A stretch of DNA of 64,000 nucleotides from Xestospongia muta (Eukaryota; Porifera; Demospongiae; Haplosclerida; Petrosiidae): the NCBI GenBank assembly GCA_963693285.1, contig OY848926.1:3642501-3706500 (forward strand), read 5' to 3'. This document shows, in pieces, positions 27,063-43,149 of this stretch. Within the stretch, counting starts at the first letter, position 1, and each line of letters begins with the position of its first letter. The translations under genes and the position numbers were made by a program. The notes below the pieces were generated by a model, which ran no database searches, had not been told where the DNA came from, and saw only the letters and a list, made by a program, of their open reading frames with translations.

Positions 27063-27577
27063 ACTAAAATGCTAATATGGAATGTGGTAGATTAAAATGA
27101 AAAGATTCTTGGGAGATGATATATGAATCCAACATTAAAATCAGCCAAACACACTTTTAATTCAAAAGTGTTTTTGATTCTAAACAGTTTCTACACTTCA
27201 AAAAGTTCTTAATGTCTGCTAGAATTAGTACCCCTCTTTTTGCCGTGGGTAAGTTCCAGTGAATGGGCCAACTTGATGAAAACTACTTGATAAGTCTTTT
27301 AGCCGAAGTTTCAACAAAACGTCTTCAGTAAGTTTACTGTCTACCTAGCCAGTTAAATTAAAATGAGAATTATTGTATAAGCGCAGTATACTTACCTATG
27401 ATAAGTACAATAAAGAACTAAAAAGAGATACTTGTGACAGCTTGTTGTTTTAGATTGTGGTAGTGATGGCGTGCTTAATAGTGATCACGTGACTAAATTA
27501 ATCACATGATGTCATCACAGTCACGCCTTCCTACGTGGGCATGAGTATTATTTTAGGGTTAAAAATAAAAATTGAAG
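27063..27577. promoter_or_regulatory. Intergenic head-to-head region, RBBP6 / DRG2
   Basis: 515 bp between opposing start codons. It presumably holds both promoters and perhaps a noncoding RBBP6 5' exon. A short palindrome-like patch of gtgatcacgtgac and atcacatgatgtcat type lies at about 27480-27520. No coding sequence supported. Confidence 0.5.
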
Positions 27578-27832
27578 ATGGGGATTCTTGAAAAGATACA
27601 AGAAATCGAGAGAGAGATAGCTAGGACTCAGAAAAACAAAGGTATCTTAAAAATTAAAGATAGAGTGATGTCAAAAACTCTGGATTTCTCAGATTCAATA
27701 TAGAAAGAATCTGAGTAGCTAATGTCAGCCTTCTAAGACCATTAATACCGGTACCTGTTGAGAGAGCATTTCATCAATGCTGTTTTTTGCATTTATGTAA
27801 AAAATGAATATATATATATGTGTGTGTATGTA

Positions 27833-27868
<36 letters not shown>

Positions 27869-27872
27869 CGTA

Positions 27873-27908
<36 letters not shown>

Positions 27909-30900
27909 CGTATACATACATACATACATACATACATACATACATACATACATACATACATACATACTATATATATATATATAACAGTCATTTAGCAGAG
28001 TTCAAATTAAACCACTATGCTTATAACCTATGAGTACACATGAATTGACCACCTTCTAGAATACAGGTAAAGAGACAGAGTTAAATTATTGCATGATATA
28101 ACATTATTGCATCACATAACAACCAGAATGATAATATCACCTATGATCATACCTAGTAATAATACACTACAGCCAGATTATAAACGGGTCATAATATGTA
28201 CCAGATATATGTAGATATATGTAGATTATGCATGGATCATAATGACAATAATAGCAGATATTGATGTTACTTTTTGAGTTAACCCTAGTATCTAAGGATA
28301 AAAGATTGAGAAGGTTAGGGTGAGAAACAGACTGTGTTGTTTTCGTGTATCTTCCATCTCCTCATCAGGTTGTACCAATCTTTGAGGAATCTTTAATTGG
28401 ATTTCAGCAGTTTCAGATACACAACAACAACATAGTCAGTTTACTACATGGTGGTATTTCAAGTTGACCAGTTATAGAAGGTTGGTTTTTAGTATCAACC
28501 CCAGACCAACTTTTCTTTAAAAAAACTGGTATATGGTCGAATCAGAAAAGACTAATAATTTTTAAGAGTTCCTGATGAATTTATACTATTAGAAACCCTG
28601 CCCCTAAACCTTCCCAAATGCTAACATGTAGTCAAATGATATACTAAAAGTATTATACTATTATAGTTCAGTATATATTTCATGTATTTATTATATGTCA
28701 CTTCACCCAAAATTATTACTTTAGTTCAAGACTACTCTTTGTAAAGTTTACTTACTGGGAGTTTTAGGTGTGATATGAAATTTAATGCAGACCATGTTTA
28801 TGGTTACTTTTGTGAAGAACAGCTCTCAGATCTGAGTTCTGTCTTCACGTCAATTCATGCTACCTCTGAATGTTTGCTCACATATCTTGACTAGAAACAA
28901 CAATTCATATCAGCAGTAAAAAGTCCTTTACATTCTAAAGCTGGCATAACATCAACGATATTTTTGACACAAAATACATATTGAAACGATTACTTTGAGA
29001 ATACTATTCCTTCCTAATTTACATTGTGTCTGCTCTCTTGTATATTTTATAATAAGTTGCCATATTTAGCCCTACCAAATATTATTTAGTGGCAATTCAT
29101 TACATTTATCCTCTCAATATTTATTCACTCATTATCCACAATATTTAAAAATGAAAAGCCAATATGTATGTTATAAAAATAATTATTAGAAAGTTTAGTT
29201 TGTGCTATATTATTGTATGTCTTTATTATATTACGTTTTTGTTGTTATTTTACAGCAACTGAGTATCATCTGGGTCTTTTGAAAGCAAAACTTGCCAAGT
29301 ACAGATCACAGCTATTGCAAGAATCTTCCAAGTCTGCTGCTGGGGCAAAGGTAAAATGTAGAGTACTGTAAAGTGTCAATAAATTGATAGTTTCCTTCCT
29401 CTTGTTTGTGTCAAGGCCGCGTGGCCTAACGGATAAGGCGTCTGACTTCGGATCAGAAGATTGTGGGTTCGAATCCCATCGTGGTCGACCTTGACTAAAC
29501 CTTTTGACAATTTTAACAATTAATTTTTTTTCGCATAGAACTTGGCTAAACCTTTTGACAATTTTTTAGATTTGTTTTTTTTAATAGATCTTTTTTACAT
29601 ACTAACACACATTGCAATCAGGACTTGTGCTACGTTACTTTACTGCTAGTGTATAGATATTGGGTACATCAAAGCTATAATATTATTGTCAAAAGCAATC
29701 TTAAGACGAATTTTTTCTAAGCTTATAATTTTTCTATTTCTACAAAACTCCTTGTCTTAACAATGCTAGTTTCATATTACTAGTATTTACTTTTATATAA
29801 ATAACAGACATATCACACATGTTCAATATCTTTTTGATAGGGTGAAGGATTTGATGTTATGAAGTCAGGAGATGCACGAGTAGCATTGGTAGGTTTCCCA
29901 TCAGTTGGAAAGGTACAGACATTAATCTAATTAGTTACAACTGTTCCCTCTGATATTATGTAGTCGACATTACTAAATCTACTTACGTCTACACACAGTG
30001 AGAGTGCATCCTATGAATTTACCACATTAACCTGCATTCCAGGAGTTATTGAGGTTTGTCTAAATATAGTCTGCCTAGTATCTGATAACACTGTTGGAAT
30101 GCTTCTATATCGTTAGATGAAATGTTTGACTTGTAGTGTCACTAGTTTAAACTGCCCCTTTTTGGGAAAATTGAATATTATACTGATACTCCTTTTTTTT
30201 CCCTTTTTTAGTACAATGATGCTAACATTCAGCTCCTTGATCTCCCTGGAATTATCGAAGGTGCTTCACAAGGCAAAGGCCGTGGGAGACAAGTCATATC
30301 TGTAGCTCGAACTGCAGATTTAATTTTAATGATGTTGGATGCTTCTAAAGGAGAAATACAAAAGTAATCCAGTAAAGTGGCATTGAACCAATTGTCTCCA
30401 TTGTATATTTTATACCCTAGTAAATAAAGAAGCCAATATGTATTTTGAACATGAGTTATATATACTAATAGATAAAATGTAGTTCATGTATTCATATAGA
30501 GAACTACTGGAAAAAGAATTGGAGAGTGTTGGTATTAGACTAAACAAAAGACCACCAGACATTTACTTCAAAGTAAAGTTCTATAGGTGTACATTATCTT
30601 CTAACACTATTGTAATAGTTCTATTATAAGTGACAATGCTATAGCTACTTATATCTTCCTTGTAGGCAAAGAAGGGAGGTGGATTGTCTATTAACTCTAT
30701 GCTTACTTTAACTAAAATTACCGAAAAAATGGTGCAATTAATTTTACACGAATACAGTATCCATCCACAGTGTGTTGTTTTTCATAATGATACTTAATGC
30801 TTTCTGCTGATGATTGATTTCTTAGGGATATCTCTGTTGTATTAATTATCCTTGTTATGATGGGATATTGTTGTTGCTTTTTCTGATAAAATGATTGACT

Positions 30901-33499
30901 ACCTTGTCCAATAAACAGCTGTTTCTTGCCATATATGGTAGTAGTCTGGTAGTGAGTTTACAATATTCATGGGTTAATAGTGGTTGTTTGGAAACTGTAA
31001 ATGTCATTAATTTTATGAATATTATTTCTATTTATAGCAACACTATCTGTTACTATTTTTAGTTTAGACATGTCCAATTTAGGATAGGTTGTGGATGACA
31101 AGATGGACGGATGCATTATGGATAAACAAATGTAATAAAAGAAGGGAATGGTTTTGTGAAAAACAACAAATATCATTGTTTAGGGAATTAGGGATTACTT
31201 GTTTACTAGTTATTTATTATGTAAATGAAATTTGATATGAGACTCTTCAAGATGCCTAAAACTTGAAATGAATATTAGTTATTAATACACAATGTTGATG
31301 TCATTTGTTTGTACTGTATGCACCAATTGCTGTTTTGTTTCCTTGACTTTTTTATTTTGTTAAGAAATTTTCAATGCTGAAGTCATCTTTAGAGAAGATT
31401 GCACAGCAGGTGGGCATGACACGATAAACATTGGTACATGGGTGTGCCAACTTTATATTACACAAATTGATTAAAGTGTAATAGAGTTGTGTCAACTTTG
31501 ATGGTTGATTATCTGTGTCTCTATTTCTTAGTGCTTGCCAAACCACTAGTTATTGGGTCAGCAGCTTAATGGTCATTAGTTTAAAATAGCACAACCAGAA
31601 TTGGCCCTGTTGGGAATAAAAATACATTAGAAATCATAAATAAGTCATGAATAAGTGAATTGTGTCATTTAGTCATATTATAAATAGTATACTCTAATGG
31701 TATGTTTATATATTATTGAGAGGTTTCTTAACTCTCTCAGACAGTTAGTTAGCTTTTGACTAAGTTGTATTTTAAACAAATTGTTACATCTGTAGTTATA
31801 TGGCTCTCTCTTTTGAATAGATGAGTTCATTGATGTTATTTTGGGTAATAGAGTTTATCTCAAGTGTTTATATGTGAGTTCATGTGGAAGGCACATATGA
31901 CCATATATGGTAAAATTTACAGTCTGGTAATGTAACAAGATTGGATATTTAATTGTAATGTGTTGATATGCTCAACTAATACAACACTGGTGTTATTGTT
32001 AGTTTAGTATTGTCCTTCAAGAGTAAGAACAGCATATAGTAATGTCCATCCATCTGTCATAGTATTGTTTATCCTTTGTCTTGCTATCCATTCATTTATC
32101 TTTATTAATCCATTAATTTATTCTATCTTACTACAACATGTACTGTGTACATTTATCCATCCATATCATCCATCCATTCTCACAGATGCATACATTTTTA
32201 TTGTTATCCATGTATGTCCATTATATGAACCATCCATCCATACATACATATAGTGCTACAACAAAGTAGATACAATTTCTATTGAAGAAATGGACAGACT
32301 TGCTAGGCAACCTAATTCAATAGTCATCAGTTGCGGTCTAAAACTCAACTTGGATTATCTTCTTGACCAAATATGGGAGTATCTACAGTTGTTACGAGTT
32401 TATACTAAGAGAAGAGGAGGTAGAGTGAATGAGCCAAAATATACTGATTTAAATGTTGGTTATGAATGAGAAAATGTTTATATTTCACTAATGAAACTAA
32501 TAATAGGAAACTGCTAAGGAAGCTTTTCTTTCTTCCTAAATCTGTTACTCTACACACATTAACTCACACAGACTCACTGCCTACTTTCTCTTTTGTCTTT
32601 AAAGGAAGTTTAGAAAAGCATTTTACAATATTACTAGTACTAATTGATTTTTGACATACTATCTTACTCTCTAGAGCCTCCTGATTTGGCTAGTGGACAT
32701 GCCCTAATATTAAGAACAGGATGTACTGTTGAACATGTGGTAAGAAGAATCCTTTGTCTTTCTCTCAGTTTGTGGTTATTACATTCTTTGGTTTCAGCCC
32801 ATACATTATAGTATTACTCACTAGTAAACAGTTGTATGCTAAAATTTGCTAATGGTGTTTTGAAGTAACTGCTATCTGACACCTTGTGGCTGGTTAATTT
32901 GTTAACATTACCTTCCTACTTTATTACTTACCTTTTCCTTTTGTTTTTTTTATTAGTGCCATGCTATTCACAGAACCATTGTTGACACATTTAAGTATGC
33001 ACTAGTATGGGTAAGTATTAATGTTAGTCAAGGTTGATTTAAGCCTTTCAATTGAAGTTCAAACTATTAGTGTAATGATTATTTTTCACCTATGATCACC
33101 AGACTGGAATGGTGTGTTTTTCTTTGATACATTCCCAGTTTTATGTTCCCAAATGTAAAATTCCTTTATTATTATAATGTGTATAATGGAATTTGGTTTA
33201 GTGTGGAACCTCCTCCTGGGGGAGTAAAAGCAACCACAAAAATATGTTTATTCTCATTGGTCTGGCACCAGCTGGTTGCCCTCAAAGATATATATCATGC
33301 ATTCCTGTCACCACAAATTGTGTATTACAATTTGTACAGTTGGTGATAGTTGTGGTTTGGAGTAAAATGAGGTCAATCTTTTATTAAATGGGTGTCATTA
33401 TTGTTCATGCAGGGTACCAGTACTAAATACAGTCCTCAGCGAGTTGGTCTCCAACATCAGATGCAAGATGAAGATGTCATTCAAATAGTGAAAAAATAA
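27578..33499 (+). CDS. DRG2: Developmentally regulated GTP-binding protein 2
   Basis: Translation-associated OBG/DRG-family GTPase that binds a DFRP partner (RWDD1 in animals). Exon 1 (27578-27641) gives [20 protein letters not shown]; exon 2 (29256-29350) [20 protein letters not shown]. Later exons give the P-loop GFPSVGKST, the switch segment [18 protein letters not shown], the inserted [12 protein letters not shown] exon (31365-31409), [18 protein letters not shown] (31821-31873), the NKVD specificity motif near 32265, and the TGS end [18 protein letters not shown] stopping at 33499. Splice phases checked at exons 1-2 and 31365-32252 agree. Introns are long for this window; the first is 1.6 kb. 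A tRNA gene lies in intron 2. It converges on fascin. Confidence 0.95.
27834..27966. repeat. TACA tetranucleotide array
   Basis: Long runs of TACA broken by TATATATACG spacers, flanked by TG and TA dinucleotide runs, in DRG2 intron 1. It creates open frames on both strands that are only repeat translations. Confidence 0.95.
29415..29487 (+). tRNA. tRNA-Arg (anticodon TCG)
   Basis: 73 nt with full cloverleaf: acceptor arm GGCCGCG pairs with CGTGGTC (two G-U pairs), D-arm region TGGCCTAACGG matches the A box, the anticodon stem TCTGA/TCAGA encloses loop CTTCGGA with anticodon TCG (reads CGA), and GGTTCGAATCC matches the B box. There is no intron and no encoded CCA. A T-run near 29523 could terminate pol III. 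It lies in DRG2 intron 2 on the same strand, so its transcription is nested in a pol II gene. Confidence 0.96.
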
Positions 33500-33754
33500 C
33501 ATTCGACAGGCAGTATTCATTGTTTTGTTTTTAAGGAAAATGTTTCTTTTGAAAATGGTCTGTAATGACATATAATTATTATAGCAAATACTACTACCAA
33601 ATGACATTACACAATTAACATACAAAATGAGCATGTAAGAGTGACAAAAATGCCTGAAATTTACAAGATAAAATTAACTAAAGTAGGATGACTAACTATA
33701 ATGGAAAATGTTCAGTTTAATGTTATTGGACATGAGAAGTCCTGTAAACGACGT

Positions 33755-35224
33755 TTAATATTCCCATAAAGTAGATTTGCTAACCCTGTCACCTCCAGTT
33801 GTCTTGAAGTCTCCATTTTGTTCTGATTTGATATATTGACCATTGGGAGCAACAATACACATGCGGGTGTGAGCACGAAACTCGATGAAAAAATCTGATC
33901 CACTATCTCCATTGTTAACAATGGAGTCACCCTCTACCTTCCAATATTTGCCAGAAGCAGCCTGAAATTGATAGGTTCCTGCATTACCCTCAAGTCGGAA
34001 AACATCGTATTGGGAACGGTTACACTCCAGGATTCCAGATGCTCCCTTGCTCCCAACAAAGCCATACTCTGAACGAAGAGTTATGATTGGGTTATTAACA
34101 ATCTCTAACACAAACTTGCATTCATTATCATCTTCACCTCCAGATGCAGACAATTGGCCATTTGACGTAACTTTAAGGTATTTTCCATTGTTGGCTTTGA
34201 ACATTACCATGGGTCCTTGCCATACAATGGTAAATTGGTTATCTGGTGATGAAAAATCTTCTGACTTGGCTACCAAATTGCTCTCTGAATTCCAGTATTT
34301 TTGATTCTTACCACAAACAGCCCATTTCACATTGCCTGAGAGATCACTACGATCGATTGCCATGAGTTGGAATATTTCGGTATCTGTTTGTTCAGACTGG
34401 TTTGCACGAACTTCGATTCCAGTACGTAGAGACACATACTTCTTGTTATAGGCAATCAACGTGACTTGTGGATTGGTATCTTCAAACCTAAACAGCTCAT
34501 CCTTACCAATTGTTGCCTTTCGACTTTGGAGGGTAGCATTGGCACCCACACCAGCGAGGTATTTTCCTTGGTTATCTTTGAAAGCAACTTGCATTCCCTT
34601 GTAAATGATAGTAAAAAGACCATCGTGAGTGAGTTGGTCCACAAGTTTCCCTGTACATGACAGATACTTTCCATTAGCAGCACGAATAGAATATTTTCCC
34701 TCATGGAACTCCACAGATATGGAGGCATCAAAACCCCATGGAATAGCCTCATTTACACGAATCTCTTGGTTTTCTAAATCAAGATGAGCATAGGTTCTGC
34801 GGTTGACGTTGTACAGGTTTAACTGGGGCATTATGGAGAGTTGAATAGTCCACAATGTGGATGCAGACACATCTTTATCGAAGCCACTAAGATTATCTCC
34901 AGTGCCTCCAAAGTAGCGTCCAGTAGCACTCCTAATAGCTACTTTGCCATCATCTTGTGTTTCCAGAATAAATTTATTGTCCTCTGTGACCTCATCGCTG
35001 TCTGCAGTTATCTTCCCATCCTTATCGCTTCCAAGGTAACGATTAAAGCAGCTCTTGATGGCTATTTTGTCGTCTCCAACATCCTCCAAGTTCCAGGTCT
35101 GCTTCTTTCTTAAACTGGTTCCATTTGCATTCACTTTGAACTGGAACTGTTCAGCAGTGAGATATTTGTTGGCGCAATTGATGAGACCAACAGTCCATTT
35201 GAAACTGCATGCTGCTGCAGCCAT
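33755..35224 (-). CDS. FSCN: Fascin (actin-bundling protein)
   Basis: A single open frame of 489 residues, close to human fascin at about 493. Four beta-trefoil repeats are evident from recurring GKYL/GRYFG/GQYI blocks. The N-terminal KVNANGTSLRKKQTWNLED aligns with the human region around Ser39, the PKC site controlling actin binding, and a Ser is kept there. The C-terminus STLWEY is the fascin ending. Fascin cross-links parallel actin filaments in filopodia. The gene has no introns, unlike most neighbours. It is divergent from actin 1 across 411 bp and convergent with DRG2 (255-bp gap). Confidence 0.96.
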   Translation of the reverse strand: MAAAACSFKWTVGLINCANKYLTAEQFQFKVNANGTSLRKKQTWNLEDVGDDKIAIKSCFNRYLGSDKDGKITADSDEVTEDNKFILETQDDGKVAIRSATGRYFGGTGDNLSGFDKDVSASTLWTIQLSIMPQLNLYNVNRRTYAHLDLENQEIRVNEAIPWGFDASISVEFHEGKYSIRAANGKYLSCTGKLVDQLTHDGLFTIIYKGMQVAFKDNQGKYLAGVGANATLQSRKATIGKDELFRFEDTNPQVTLIAYNKKYVSLRTGIEVRANQSEQTDTEIFQLMAIDRSDLSGNVKWAVCGKNQKYWNSESNLVAKSEDFSSPDNQFTIVWQGPMVMFKANNGKYLKVTSNGQLSASGGEDDNECKFVLEIVNNPIITLRSEYGFVGSKGASGILECNRSQYDVFRLEGNAGTYQFQAASGKYWKVEGDSIVNNGDSGSDFFIEFRAHTRMCIVAPNGQYIKSEQNGDFKTTGGDRVSKSTLWEY

Positions 35225-36900
<1,676 letters not shown>

Positions 36901-37192
36901 GATGGACCAACAAACTCTTAGTTTCATACATTTAACTACGTTAAACTTTTATTTTACCTTTAAGGATAAATGTGTAGAGTGTGATCTAATTTTCTTTCCT
37001 TTTGGTTAGATAGTTGTTACTGTATTATGCTATCGTTTCATGTTTAGCAATTATGCATACGTTTATTGTAGCCATTTTACTAAAATTGTTTTTTTTTGAT
37101 TATTTAAATATCCATATTAGGGTGTATCAAAACTTAATATTGATATTAAAGGGGTGGTTTGGACAAGACAACTGGAGGTGTGGATATAAAGA

Positions 37193-39003
37193 ATGAAAAG
37201 ATTGCTTCAGTCTTTACAGTACACCATTGCTGTGTATGCTGTGTTGATAACTTTTCTTGCTATCTTCTTCATACTCCATCATACTACAAGTGAATTTATT
37301 CATTTGTCTCATACTGACAACAATAATCTCTACAATTTACCACTAGAGGACCAGAAACAACTATGTGACTATCCTATGAGCTACAGGAAACCACTCTATC
37401 GTTCTTTACAAGAGTACACGCAAGTCCAGTTGATTTTCTTTCGAAAAATGAAAATGGCTGTAGCTGTAGAGGTGTGTCACAAAAGGGGCTGGATAGTACG
37501 TAGGACAGCACATACAATGGAGGAATTAGACCAGCTTTTAAATCACAGGGATATTTTCTCAATCCTCTTTACATCTTCAAAGGAGCTTTCAAGTCCATTG
37601 ATGGACCAATATACAAATAACTCTCGTATTCTAGCTGCTGGTATTCCCGATGCATATCTTTTCACAGGTACAAAAAAAGAGCAATATATCACTTTTCAAC
37701 GATTTCTTGGTCAGTATCACTGTTCAATTGAACAGATAAACTTCATGCCCAGTTCCTTTTTAATGGACAATGTCAAACAATGCAACTCTTTCCTCAGACA
37801 CTTAAAACAGAACGGTCATTTTCAGATGTGGGTGTTAAAGAAATCTCAAGGCTTTGGCGGTGATGGTATAACAGTTATTTCTAATATTACTTTACTTCAG
37901 AACATGTTTTCTACATGTCCCAGCAATAAACAATATATTATGCAACAGTATATTCAGAACATGTTATTATTAAACAGACGGAAGTTTGACATCAGAGCTC
38001 TTGTAGTCGTTGCCAATACAAACCCATACATGATCTTTTATCATGAAGGATATTTACGAGTTGTCATGAGCCAATTTGATTCTAATGGTAGCAGAGAAGT
38101 TCACTTGACAAACACACATGTACAATCGATGCAGGCAAATTTTAATCCTGATGACCATTTTTGGTCCTTTTCCAAGTTTCAATCCTATTTAGATAAACAT
38201 TATCCTGATAATGATAAATTTGTAATGACAAAACTGGTACCTCACATTCAAAAAATCAGTGTTTTCATTTTGAAAGCAGGTAAAGTACAAATTATCAACA
38301 TGTGTTCGATTTTAATTGTTGTTATTTCAGGTCGCCATTTAATGAAGAGGGCACCATCAAGTTATCAACTATTAGGTTTAGATCTTATGATAACTCTAGA
38401 CTGGCATATATGGTTTATTGAGGCAAATAACTATCCCCTGTGGCCTAAGGGAGGATGGATAAGCAACTTCACTTCTCAGATGGGGGTGAGTATTAAAAAT
38501 CAATAACAAAATTTATGCATTTTTATCTTGAGGAAAAGACTTTTTGATGTGGCTGAAGCTTGGATTTGACAATTAAAATCATATTATAACGTACGAAATT
38601 ATAAAGAAGCTATGTGACTTCCATATAATTCCGAATCTATGCATGTACATTTTATATGACACATATCGTATCAGGTAGTTGCTATTTCTCTAGCAGGAAA
38701 TCCACAGTTTGCTATGTATTATGATACTAATCCCATCCCCTAAACCCTAAACATTAACTATACACAACAAATATAGACTTCCTGCTGGACAAATACTCAT
38801 CCACTGCACATTATTATTTATATATTGGTGCCTTCGTAGGATGACCTGTTTGAGTTACTTGTGAGTATGCGGCAAAGACCACAAGATTTTTTATCAATGC
38901 CTGTTGGTCGATGGTTTCATTCCTGGCAGTTAATCTGGAGAGAAGACTGTCATGATGATCACGAATATAACCCTTGTTCTAGTTTATTGCAAAATAATCA
39001 ATA
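37193..39003 (+). CDS. Membrane-anchored tubulin-tyrosine-ligase-like protein
   Basis: Main exons 37193-38279 and 38331 to about 38485, then a last exon from about 38840 ending QNNQ at 39003. Residues about 10-30 form one hydrophobic segment after a short basic start (MKRLLQS), a type II signal anchor. The body is a TTL ATP-grasp domain: WVLKKSQGFGGDGI binds nucleotide, and RKFDIRALVVVANTNPYMIF, SYQLLGLDLMI and WFIEANNYPLWP are the conserved core with the metal-binding Glu/Asn. TTL-family enzymes ligate amino acids to protein carboxyl groups. Here the anchor would place the catalytic domain in the secretory lumen, away from tubulin, so the substrate is unknown. A 51-nt, stop-free intron at 38280-38330 leaves the frame open if retained. 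Confidence 0.85.
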
Positions 39004-39062
39004 ATATTCATAACTCTCTGCCTTTGTACTCTCCACCCACCAGACTCCACCTTATAAAGAAA

Positions 39063-40164
39063 ATGAAAGCTTTGTCTGATCTTGCAGAGCAAGTGGGAAG
39101 GATGAAAGAGGAACTGGAAAGGTTGAAAGACGATACTACTGCACCTAGTAGAAAGAGATATGTGTCTAAGATAAAAGGGAGTGTTAAACTAGGTCCTAAT
39201 GCACATTTTGGGGTTGACCATACTGGGAAAACAAGAGTGGGTCAGTTTCAACAACAGTAATTGAGGCATAACTATTAATCCACTCACTATAGCAACACGA
39301 AAGCTTCCTAAAACAGTTTCAGATGGCACTTATGAAGAGGTGTGCCAACTTTTGAGACAGGGTGCTAACCCACAGACAGCTGATAGCAAAGGACGTACTC
39401 CTCTTCATTTTGCTGCCTGTCGAGGAGAAGCTGGAATATGTAAATCTTTATGTACTGTGTATATGATGATTTATAATATGTAGGTCAAGTCTTAGTCTCT
39501 CATGGCGCCTCAGTAAATGAGCAAGATAACATAGGGAATACTCCACTTCATTTAGGTCAGTCATATAGCTGCCCAATATATTATTGACTTGTCTTTTAGC
39601 TTGTACTGCTGGTCATGTAGGAGTAGTAACTGTTCTGTTGAGAGCAGGTCTCCTTTATATTACTTCACTTCTCTTATATTTGTAATTTTTTGTTCTAGGA
39701 ACTAATTTGATGTCCACTGACAGAAGAGGAAGTACCCCACTTCATTTAGCATTGTCGCGATTGAGAGTTTTAAACATAAATCCAGTTGATATTTCTACTC
39801 CTCATCAAAGAAAGAGAGAAATGGAAAGAGTCAGTGATTGGCTCATTGTGATATTAACTTTGCTGTTGTTGTTTGTAAATGTAGATTATTGAAATGGTAA
39901 GAGAGTATCTTTCTGTAAGAGCTGAAGTAGGAGAAGAAGATGAGGACGTTAGAAGACATTTGGCTAGTAAAACTAATGATATAGGTGAATTAGAACAACT
40001 AGCTGGACAATTGTCACTATCAGAGACCCAAGAACAAGTAAAACTCTAAAGAATTAATTATTTTATTAATATATTATTGTATGTAACAGGTAGATGAAGT
40101 ACAATGCCTTCTTCAAAGTTTTACTGAACTCTCTATAAACAGACTTGAGTCTCATAACCCATGA
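39063..40164 (+). CDS. ANKRD54: Ankyrin repeat domain protein 54 homologue
   Basis: About six exons. The N-terminus has a coiled-coil helix (VGRMKEELERLKDD). Ankyrin repeats follow: DSKGRTPLHFAACRGEAG, DNIGNTPLHLACTAGHVG, DRRGSTPLHLALSRL. The C-terminal helical part, IIEMVREYLSVRAE and ETQEQVDEVQCLLQSFTELS, matches the end of vertebrate ANKRD54, which is the basis for the name. Vertebrate ANKRD54 is a shuttling adaptor that binds Lyn/Btk-type kinases; function here is inferred. The start at 39063 is the first Met of the helix, but an upstream exon cannot be excluded. A decayed copy of its last exons lies at 45.6-45.8 kb. Confidence 0.88.
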
Positions 40165-40868
40165 AGTTATCAACAAGACTAATGATATGTTTGGTTACAT
40201 GCATTGTTTTAATTTCTAAGAATAATCAAACAGTCAAAGATAAAAAAAAACCAATATTAAAAACGTTTTTGATGTTTCCAACATTGTTCCTTCATCATTC
40301 TATTCATCCTCTAAAAGACCCAAGTTAATATTTTTATTGAGTTGTTAAAATAACATATTCTTTTCTGTTTCAAAGTAGATAACTCTTCATAAAATACAAA
40401 ATTATTTGGTCTTCTACACTGATACTACATATAATAAAATTTTACATGTATGTATGAAATTTGGGTCTCTAAAAACAATTTGTGTGTGAGCCCTATCAAT
40501 CATTTCTCTTTGTCAAATTCTATGGTCATTAACTATTTACTAGTTACTATCCTACTTCAATGGTGAGAAATTCTAACTCCTTTATTGCTCCCAGAGGTAC
40601 TTAACATTAATCAACTACAGTGAAGAAATCTTTTTTGAGACACTGTACTTACAATATGTCTTAATTCTCTAAAGAGAAGTAATACTATTAGAGGTTTTAA
40701 ATATTTTTCTGCTTATATTCATACATATCAATGAATATGTTTTTGGGTTTGTGTATTTCTGTTTTTGCTTACTTCAGTTGTTTTCACTTAATTTTGTTTT
40801 TCTGTCTCTTTCTTTTCTTTCTATTTGTTCTTCTTCTAAAATATTGATTCTAATCTCATGGCTTGATA
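40165..40868. other. Intergenic, left part of a duplicated block
   Basis: No gene seen. From about 40290 onward the sequence is duplicated at about 44010-44400 with many small differences; stretches such as the one around 40405-40440 are nearly identical. It is therefore the upstream flank of the ubiquitin-like unit and probably carries its promoter. Confidence 0.6.
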
Positions 40869-41538
40869 ATGGCTAAATCTGAATGTCAACAATTTACTCT
40901 TCAGGAAAATGATAGAGGTAAGAATGAGTACTATATCCAATGTAAGGATAACAACCACAAAATTTTCTTTATCACAATAATTTTATATGCAGACTTTATT
41001 TGTTCAATTTAGAAGAGTTCATTACGTTTAAAGCAATCCAGAAAAAAAATGACTACGAGTATTCTATCACGTTTCCAATAGATGGAAAAATTGCTCAACT
41101 CAAGGAACACATCCATACATTAACAGGTATTATTATATTTATATTACCTTGTTACATATTGGTTACATACTGGTGTTGTTGTTTTGTAAACACACACACA
41201 TACACACTGCACATTGAGACTGTCTAACTATCAATAGGCATTCCAGAACAGAACATGAAACTAGTCTGCAGAGGAGGTGAGATTTGAATACAATATATGT
41301 ACTATAAGACTTTGCCATATATATTTGTTCTATATAGGATATCAGTTTAATCTAATGATGAATGATGACCTCTCACTTAGAGAAGCTGATGTGCAACCTG
41401 GTGTTATAGTGATGATAATTGAAGAGACAGGTAAATTATTAAGGTTTTACATATCAATATATTATAATTTATAATGTATGAACTACATTAAATTTTATTA
41501 ATCAGTTATAAAATATACTACTTTGTTTCTATTTAAAT

Positions 41539-42963
<1,425 letters not shown>

Positions 42964-43149
42964 AATAGACCAACAAACTCTTAGTTTAATGTTTAAGAAT
43001 GTGATCTAATTTTCTTTCCTTTTGGTTAGATAGTTGTACTGTACTATGCTATCATTTCATGTTTAGCAATTATGCATACGTTTATTGTAGCCATTTTACT
43101 AAAATTGTTTTTTTTGATTATATAAATATCCATATTAGGATGTACCAAA

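Noticed and set aside
27725..28033. Open frames rich in Tyr-Ile-His-Thr and Met-Tyr-Val-Cys on both strands
   Set aside because: Pure translation of the TACA/TATA repeats; both strands open, no coding signal.
40869..41430. Ubiquitin-like unit as a processed ubiquitin fusion like those of ribosomal proteins
   Set aside because: No Gly-Gly at the end of the domain, so cleavage by deubiquitinases is not expected.
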